A stretch of 10,779 nt of DNA from Candidatus Rifleibacteriota bacterium (GTDB lineage Bacteria; Vulcanimicrobiota; Xenobia; Xenobiales; Xenobiaceae), in the NCBI GenBank assembly GCA_900772775.1, contig CAAGRW010000093.1:1-10779 (forward strand), given 5' to 3'. The stretch's first letter is position 1; every line of letters starts with the position of its first letter. The notes below the pieces were generated by a model, which worked only from the letters and a program-made list of their open reading frames with translations, did not search any database and had not been told where the DNA came from. A program made the translations under genes and the position numbers. Positions 6,219 to 10,779 of this stretch are shown piece after piece.

Positions 6219-7871
6219 TTGAGTCGGAACCTGTTTCCGCCCATGTATACGCTTTTTTTTGCCGTAACTTGTATAGTTGTTTTGCTTTTAGCCACTGCCA
6301 TTGCAGTAGCGGCTGAGTTTGCCATTGTGGCAGTAGATAAAGAACGCATCAAATTTGCTGCCAACAATAAGAAAGATCCCAACCATAAGAGGGCTGTACG
6401 CCTTCTGCCGCATATTCAGGACAACTACTCTTTAGACCACTGTGTGGCCGCTTGTCAAATTATTATTACTGTTGCTAGTTTGCTTATCGGTGCTATAGGC
6501 GAAAAATATTTAGCCGAGTATTGCATTGTTCCATTTACCTATTTCGGTATGGATAAAGCCGGTGCCGCTCAGGTGACTAGAATCGCTTTAGTAGTTTTTT
6601 TTACTTGCCTACAAGTAGTAGTCGGTGAACTTATTCCCAAGTCTGTAGCTACTCGCAATACTGAAGGTATCGCTTTTGGTTGTATCGGTACTGTGGACTG
6701 GTTCTTGCGCCACTTCGGTTGGGCAGTCAATTTCTTAAATATCTCCGGTTTATTTGTTGTAAAGCATTTTGTTGACTTAGACAGCCAACATAGCCACTCG
6801 GCCAGTTTAAAAGATCTTATAACCATGACCAATATTAGTGCCGAGACGGGCTTTATCGGAGCTACCGAGCGCCAGCGCGTTACCTCTTCTTTGAAATTCC
6901 CCAACAAACACGTCTCTGATGTTTTTATTCCTTACCCTTTGGAGCAAGCGAGTAAAGATGAAAATAATAAAAATGGCGCCGATGCTCCTGAAACTGATGC
7001 TCCCGAGTATAAAGCTACGCCCATTCGCTTTGCTGTAAGAGTCAAAATAAAAGACGACAGTGATAGTGCTAAAAACAATCCAAACGCTGAAGAATTGAAA
7101 CCGCATGAATTGATTTACTTGCGCGAATCAAACAGTATCGCCGAAGTAGAAAGTATCTTTGATAAGAGCCCCTACAGTCGCTTGCCTGTCTACGGAAGTG
7201 GGGAAAATAGCTCTCTTATTATCGGTTTAGTACATATCAAAGATGTTGGCTTAGCTTTAGCTGATGGTCTTTTTGAACAAGCTTTACGTGAAAGTGGTCA
7301 CAAAAATATGCATGAGCTCACTTTGAAAGAGTGTGATGCTATTTTTGCCGCTCGCGATCAGCAAACTCAGCAAAGTATAGATAATGAACGTGAAGAGGCC
7401 ATCAAGAAGATCGATTCGGAAACCCAGCTTGAATTGAAGTTGCGTCCCGAACACAGAAAGGCTATAGATCGCAAAAATAAGCGAGCTGCCAAGATGGCCG
7501 AAAATTATGCCAACGATCGAGCCCAGAGCGAAATTCTTTTCCCTCACGGTTTTGTAAAGCGTGACTCTCTGTTGCATTGTCGTTTAACTGATGAGCTTGA
7601 TGATGTCAGAGAAGAAATGAAAGAAAAGTATGCTTCCATGGCCATTGTAGAAGACGAAAAGAGGCAAGTTTTAGGCGTTCTTACTTTGGAAGATTTGCTG
7701 GAAATTCTGTCTGGTAATAATATTATCGACGAAGCCGATGTAAAATATGCAGCCGCTTCTGGCAACAAAAAAGAAGGCAAGAAACGCTCCAAAAATACCA
7801 CTCATTTAGGCGTCTCCGTCAATGGTGGTACCAAAGAAGCCTCTTTGAGCAAACAAAAGGAGGTGCGTTAA
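6219..7871 (+). CDS. CNNM/CorC-type membrane protein (DUF21 plus interrupted CBS pair, no CorC_HlyC domain)
   Basis: A 550-residue membrane protein of the CNNM/CorC (HlyC-like) family, associated with Mg2+ or Co2+ transport or its control. The DUF21 membrane domain covers about 10-185, with hydrophobic segments near 12-34, 75-95, 118-138 and 150-182 and the family motifs AAEFAIVAVDKERI (31-44) and GELIPKSVA (136-144). The first CBS motif lies at about 296-350 (SPYSRLPVYGSGE, IIGLVHIKDV) and the second at about 448-503 (YASMAIVEDEKRQVLGVLTLEDLLE). Two extra stretches are unusual: acidic residues about 241-295 before the first CBS, and a charged, helical segment about 351-447 splitting the CBS pair. 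The protein ends in a Lys-rich tail with no CorC_HlyC domain. The start is uncertain: TTG at 6219, or ATG at 6243 (residue 9). It overlaps the ribosome binding site of the next gene, a homologue, so the two are cotranscribed. Confidence 0.88.
   Translation: MSRNLFPPMYTLFFAVTCIVVLLLATAIAVAAEFAIVAVDKERIKFAANNKKDPNHKRAVRLLPHIQDNYSLDHCVAACQIIITVASLLIGAIGEKYLAEYCIVPFTYFGMDKAGAAQVTRIALVVFFTCLQVVVGELIPKSVATRNTEGIAFGCIGTVDWFLRHFGWAVNFLNISGLFVVKHFVDLDSQHSHSASLKDLITMTNISAETGFIGATERQRVTSSLKFPNKHVSDVFIPYPLEQASKDENNKNGADAPETDAPEYKATPIRFAVRVKIKDDSDSAKNNPNAEELKPHELIYLRESNSIAEVESIFDKSPYSRLPVYGSGENSSLIIGLVHIKDVGLALADGLFEQALRESGHKNMHELTLKECDAIFAARDQQTQQSIDNEREEAIKKIDSETQLELKLRPEHRKAIDRKNKRAAKMAENYANDRAQSEILFPHGFVKRDSLLHCRLTDELDDVREEMKEKYASMAIVEDEKRQVLGVLTLEDLLEILSGNNIIDEADVKYAAASGNKKEGKKRSKNTTHLGVSVNGGTKEASLSKQKEVR
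7857..7863 (+). promoter_or_regulatory. Ribosome binding site of the second CNNM gene, inside the end of the first
   Basis: AAGGAGG lies within the last codons of the upstream gene, 11 bases before the ATG at 7875. The stop and the next start are 3 bases apart. The arrangement supports translational coupling of the two homologues. Confidence 0.7.
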
Positions 7872-7874
7872 GCA

Positions 7875-9569
7875 ATGGCTGAAATTTACGATATTCTCAT
7901 TCAGCTGGGCGTTATTGCCGTTTTGATTATTATTAACGCTGCTTACGTAGCTGCTGAGTTTGCTTTATTGAACATCAAGCCGCTCGAATTGCGCAGCATT
8001 ATTGATGAAGCTAAAGCCAAAGGCAAAAAAGCCAATTGGGCCGATCACATTTTGGCAGTAAAAAATGATTCGGTAAAATTTGACAACTATGTAACCGTAA
8101 TTCAAGTGGGTGTTACGTGCTCCAGCTTGGGCTTAGGTGTTTATAGCGAACATGCTTTGGCTGGTCTTTTTATCAAGCTTGCCGAGCATTTTAATATTGG
8201 CTTAGCTGGAACTCCTATGCAAGCGACGGTTCACGGGGCAGCTTCCGTTTTGTCTCTGTTGCTTTTAACTTATATCCATGTAGTCGCCGGCGAAATGATT
8301 CCCAAGACGGCTGCTTTGCATAAGCCTGTACAAGCTGCTCAACTGACCTATGGCTTTATGTGTGTGAGCAACAAGTTGCTTCACTGGTTGGCTTTAATGC
8401 TTACCCATATTACTAACTGGGCGCTTCATCGTATGGATATACCCGTACAAAAAGACTTAAGCCAGCATGTTTCCAAGGAAACTTTGGATCGCGCTTTGGA
8501 AACTTTCCAAAACGAACGCTTGATTGACGATGAAGCCGGCGACTGGGCTAGAGAATGGCTCCATTTTGGCGATGAAATCGTGCGCAGCGTTATGGTGCCC
8601 CGCACTCAGGTTTTAGCCTTTGAAGGTAGTACCACCGTTCAGGAAGCTTTGCGCCAGGTGCGCAAATATCGTTGCAGCCGCTATCCTGTTTACGAAGAAG
8701 ATTTAGACGACACTAATAGTATGGTTCTGGTGCGCGATCTTTATCGAGCTATGCGTGATGGCAAAGGTCAAGAGCCGGTGCGTTTACACAGTCAGCCTTA
8801 TCCTATTATTCACGAGCTTGTAACTTTGGACGTGGCCTTTAAAGAGATGTGCGCTCAATCTGTACATATGGCAGCTGTAGTTGACGAAAAAGGCGGTATA
8901 GCCGGTATTGTCACTATGGAAGATCTTTTTGAAGAGGTTGTGGGCTACGTTTACGACGAGTTTGAAGGCGAGGAACGCCAGGCTGTCAGCTTCGATTTAG
9001 GTTGCAAGAGCTGGGAAGTCGAAGGAGTCGTATCCTTAGAAGACTTGGTTGAGGACATGACCGAAGCTTTGGAAGAAGAGCTCAGTTTCCATGTCAACGA
9101 GGTTTTGAGCCAGAAGCTTCGTCCGCAGCGTGAAAAAGTTTTACGCCATGAATTGGGGCGTACTTTGCTTTTGCAAATAGGAGAGCAACGTCTCAATCAG
9201 CGTTTGGACGAATTAGTCCAAGATGAAATAGAAGAACTGGAACTGGATGATTTTATTGACGAAGCTGCCAAGCAAGCGGCCAAAGAACACATGAAATTGG
9301 TTATAGACAAGCTTGAAGACAACTTCAAAAACGAAAAAGCTGAAACTGTCGGCGGCTTGGTCATGTCTATGTTAGGCAAATTACCTGCCGAAAACGATAG
9401 AGCCATTTACAAAGGTGTTTTGGAGTTCCGAGTTTTAGAAGTAAAAGAACATGCTCCCTCTTGGTTGGAAGTACCGGCACTTAACCCCGACTCTATTGAC
9501 GATATTTACGAAAAACTGCGCAAATTGGTCTTTGATAGAGCGCAAGAAAAGGGTGCTGTGTTAAGCTAG
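7875..9569 (+). CDS. CNNM/CorC-type membrane protein (DUF21, CBS pair, CorC_HlyC domain split by an insertion)
   Basis: A 564-residue member of the CNNM/CorC family and a divergent homologue of its upstream neighbour. DUF21 spans about 5-190 with hydrophobic segments near 8-30, 72-100, 120-140 and 155-182 and the motifs AAYVAAEFALLNIKPLEL (22-39) and GEMIPKTAALHKP (139-151). The CBS pair is regular: VMVPRTQVLAF (239-249), CSRYPVYEEDL (267-277), and MAAVVDEKGGIAGIVTMEDLFEE (332-354), followed by the usual acidic linker. The C-terminal CorC_HlyC domain begins at WEVEGVVSLEDLVEDM (380-395) and resumes at TVGGLVMSMLGKLP (491-504) and GVLEFRVLEV (514-523). In ordinary members these two parts are nearly adjacent; here about 85 charged, helical residues (405-488) intervene. 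It has the ATG at 7875 with AAGGAGG 11 bases upstream. Ion specificity cannot be read from the sequence. Confidence 0.92.
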   Translation: MAEIYDILIQLGVIAVLIIINAAYVAAEFALLNIKPLELRSIIDEAKAKGKKANWADHILAVKNDSVKFDNYVTVIQVGVTCSSLGLGVYSEHALAGLFIKLAEHFNIGLAGTPMQATVHGAASVLSLLLLTYIHVVAGEMIPKTAALHKPVQAAQLTYGFMCVSNKLLHWLALMLTHITNWALHRMDIPVQKDLSQHVSKETLDRALETFQNERLIDDEAGDWAREWLHFGDEIVRSVMVPRTQVLAFEGSTTVQEALRQVRKYRCSRYPVYEEDLDDTNSMVLVRDLYRAMRDGKGQEPVRLHSQPYPIIHELVTLDVAFKEMCAQSVHMAAVVDEKGGIAGIVTMEDLFEEVVGYVYDEFEGEERQAVSFDLGCKSWEVEGVVSLEDLVEDMTEALEEELSFHVNEVLSQKLRPQREKVLRHELGRTLLLQIGEQRLNQRLDELVQDEIEELELDDFIDEAAKQAAKEHMKLVIDKLEDNFKNEKAETVGGLVMSMLGKLPAENDRAIYKGVLEFRVLEVKEHAPSWLEVPALNPDSIDDIYEKLRKLVFDRAQEKGAVLS

Positions 9570-9570
9570 C

Positions 9571-9629
9571 CGGGAAAAAATTATATATTTTGCCTTTTCC
9601 CGAGTGCTAAAGAAACGCTTGGCTTTTTT
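9571..9629 (+). terminator. Probable terminator region after the CNNM pair
   Basis: A perfect 8-bp inverted repeat, CGGGAAAA (9571-9578) and TTTTCCCG (9595-9602), starts one base after the CNNM stop codon. It is followed by a second small stem, GCTAA/TTGGC (9606-9610, 9619-9623, one G-U pair), running directly into six T residues (9624-9629). Together they look like an intrinsic terminator, though the second stem is weak and the first lacks a T-run after it. Read-through into the downstream gene remains possible. Confidence 0.45.
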
Positions 9630-9704
9630 GTGGCTTTCAATTGATAATTCTTCATATGTCGACTGATTTTGAGCTAAGGCCAAACAGTAAGAATAAGCAC
9701 TATT

Positions 9705-9709
9705 GGAGG
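9705..9709 (+). promoter_or_regulatory. Ribosome binding site of the alpha-2-macroglobulin gene
   Basis: GGAGG lies 9 bases before the ATG at 9719. It fixes the start just ahead of a lipoprotein signal peptide. The 149-base gap since the CNNM stop, with a terminator-like region in between, suggests a separate promoter that I cannot place with confidence. Confidence 0.7.
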
Positions 9710-9718
9710 TACATCGAT

Positions 9719-10779
9719 ATGGTGTTCAGGAAAGTCGTCCTCTTTATAGCGCTGATCCTCCCTCTGGCACTCTGTGCTTGTCTGAATATTCAGCAAGCCG
9801 TTTCCAGAGAAAATCCTGATAGCGGAGGACAGCAAAACGTGAGCAATTTTGATTTTACTCTCATTCCGGGAGAAGGAGGGGTAGAGGCAAGCTCTGCAGA
9901 GCAAACTGCTGCTGATTGTGCGCCTTTAAGTGGCAACAGTAAAGAAAAGTTGTTGCAACGTTTGCCCTCTTTACCTAGCAGCGCTTCTTTGCAACAAGAG
10001 TTTAAGCGTCGCACCGATTCTGTGCCTGCTCCTCGCGGTGGTCAAACTGTGGCCATTTCGTTCCCTCAGACAGAGGAAATGGAGCTTTCTTACGCTCAAA
10101 CTATCGATCCTAAGGCTCCGCCGACAGTTTTAGAGCGCTTTTCTCCAGAAGGTGCTGTAAAAGCTGTTCCCGGTGTGACTTTAACTTTTAGTCAGCCTAT
10201 AGTAGAGCTTAGTGGAGTAGACGTAGTTGACGCCCTTATTCCAGCTCAAATTAAGCCAGAAGTAAAAGGACATTGGCGTTGGCTGGGCACCAAGACAGCT
10301 ATTTTTGAGCCTGTCGATCATCATATGCCCATGTCTTCCTCTTTTGAAGTGGTTGTTCCGTCTACTCTTAAAGATGTAGCTGGGCGTGCGCTTGGTAAAG
10401 AGCACAAATTCTCTTTCCAAACTGAAAGACTTAAGTTTGAGGAAGTTTATCCCAGCGGTCGCAGTGTTGGCCCTGTGCCGGTTTGTTATGCTATTTTTAA
10501 CCAAAAAATAGATTCAGCTAAAATGCAAAACCAGATAGCTCTGGCTCAAAAGGGCCTCCTTTCGGCGCGAGTGGGCTTGAAATTTTTGTCTTTAGAGCAA
10601 TTGCCCAAAGATTCTCAAGCCTACAAAGTCTTAAAAGAAGCTCCTCAAGGGCGTTGGCTTGCTTTTAAGCCTAGCACACCTTTAAAAGCCGATACCGATT
10701 ATTCTATAACTTTGCGTAAAGGCAGCTCGGCTTGGGAAGGCCCTTTGCTGACTGAAGCTGAGCAAAGTGTTTCCTTTAA
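9719..10779 (+). CDS. Bacterial alpha-2-macroglobulin family lipoprotein (N-terminal part, open at window end)
   Basis: The reading frame stays open for 353 codons and runs off the window. It begins with a lipoprotein signal peptide: Arg4-Lys5, a hydrophobic core at 6-18 and a lipobox L-C-A-C with the lipidated Cys probably at 21 (Cys19 is an alternative). A low-complexity linker follows (about 22-105). From about 139 come the beta-rich N-terminal repeats of bacterial alpha-2-macroglobulins: ERFSPEGAVKAVPGVTLTFS (139-158), GHWRWLGTKTAIFEP (184-198), FEVVVPSTLKDVAGRAL (209-225), then a second repeat from YPSG (244) with AIFNQKID (258-265). Family members run to roughly 1600-2000 residues and are periplasmic protease-trapping lipoproteins thought to guard the cell wall; the bait region and thioester would lie beyond the window. 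Whether a PbpC-type penicillin-binding protein follows, as often for YfhM-type members, cannot be seen. Confidence 0.85.
   Translation, partial: MVFRKVVLFIALILPLALCACLNIQQAVSRENPDSGGQQNVSNFDFTLIPGEGGVEASSAEQTAADCAPLSGNSKEKLLQRLPSLPSSASLQQEFKRRTDSVPAPRGGQTVAISFPQTEEMELSYAQTIDPKAPPTVLERFSPEGAVKAVPGVTLTFSQPIVELSGVDVVDALIPAQIKPEVKGHWRWLGTKTAIFEPVDHHMPMSSSFEVVVPSTLKDVAGRALGKEHKFSFQTERLKFEEVYPSGRSVGPVPVCYAIFNQKIDSAKMQNQIALAQKGLLSARVGLKFLSLEQLPKDSQAYKVLKEAPQGRWLAFKPSTPLKADTDYSITLRKGSSAWEGPLLTEAEQSVSF

Noticed and set aside
6569..7577. Minus-strand open frames of 97-112 codons opposite the first CNNM gene
   Set aside because: They overlap the membrane and CBS domains of a clear CNNM/CorC protein on the plus strand and show no coherent domain.
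9790..10504. Minus- and plus-strand short frames over the alpha-2-macroglobulin start
   Set aside because: The long plus-strand frame from 9719 carries a lipobox signal and family motifs; the others are shadows of it.

Overview
The window looks like a chromosomal segment of a Gram-negative bacterium of moderate GC content. The evidence is a lipoprotein signal on a bacterial alpha-2-macroglobulin, an exported HtrA protease, a SlyD-type FKBP and a YbeD/DUF493 protein. This mix suggests a proteobacterium in the broad sense, possibly a delta-type lineage, but no marker in the window fixes the taxon. I see no insertion sequences, tRNA or rRNA genes, CRISPR arrays or phage genes. Coding density is high, and the longest gene-free stretch is the 257-base divergent spacer at 5962-6218.

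Left half, all on the minus strand and in transcription order: a SlyD-like FKBP prolyl isomerase (5961-5440); a 1049-residue membrane protein (5355-2206) with a long Pro/Gln/Ala repeat region, one transmembrane helix and an exported FecR-like domain; a YbeD/DUF493 protein with a His/Cys-rich N-terminal extension (2152-1766); an MgtC/SapB membrane protein (1757-1092); and an HtrA/DegP-type serine protease whose 3' end runs off the window (915-1). The first four are closely spaced and probably cotranscribed. A 176-base gap with competing hairpins (about 990-1070) separates mgtC from the protease.

Right half, all on the plus strand: two tandem CNNM/CorC-type membrane proteins (6219-7871 and 7875-9569, 3 bases apart), each carrying an unusual charged insertion in its cytosolic part; a probable terminator region (about 9571-9629); and the first 353 codons of a bacterial alpha-2-macroglobulin lipoprotein (9719 to the window end).

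Two themes stand out. One is divalent metals: two CNNM/CorC proteins (Mg/Co family), MgtC, a SlyD with a Cys/His tail, and a His/Cys-rich extension on a YbeD protein, all around one divergent promoter region. The other is the envelope: HtrA, the FecR-domain membrane protein and alpha-2-macroglobulin. The least familiar gene is the 1049-residue repeat/FecR protein, whose architecture I cannot assign to a described system.
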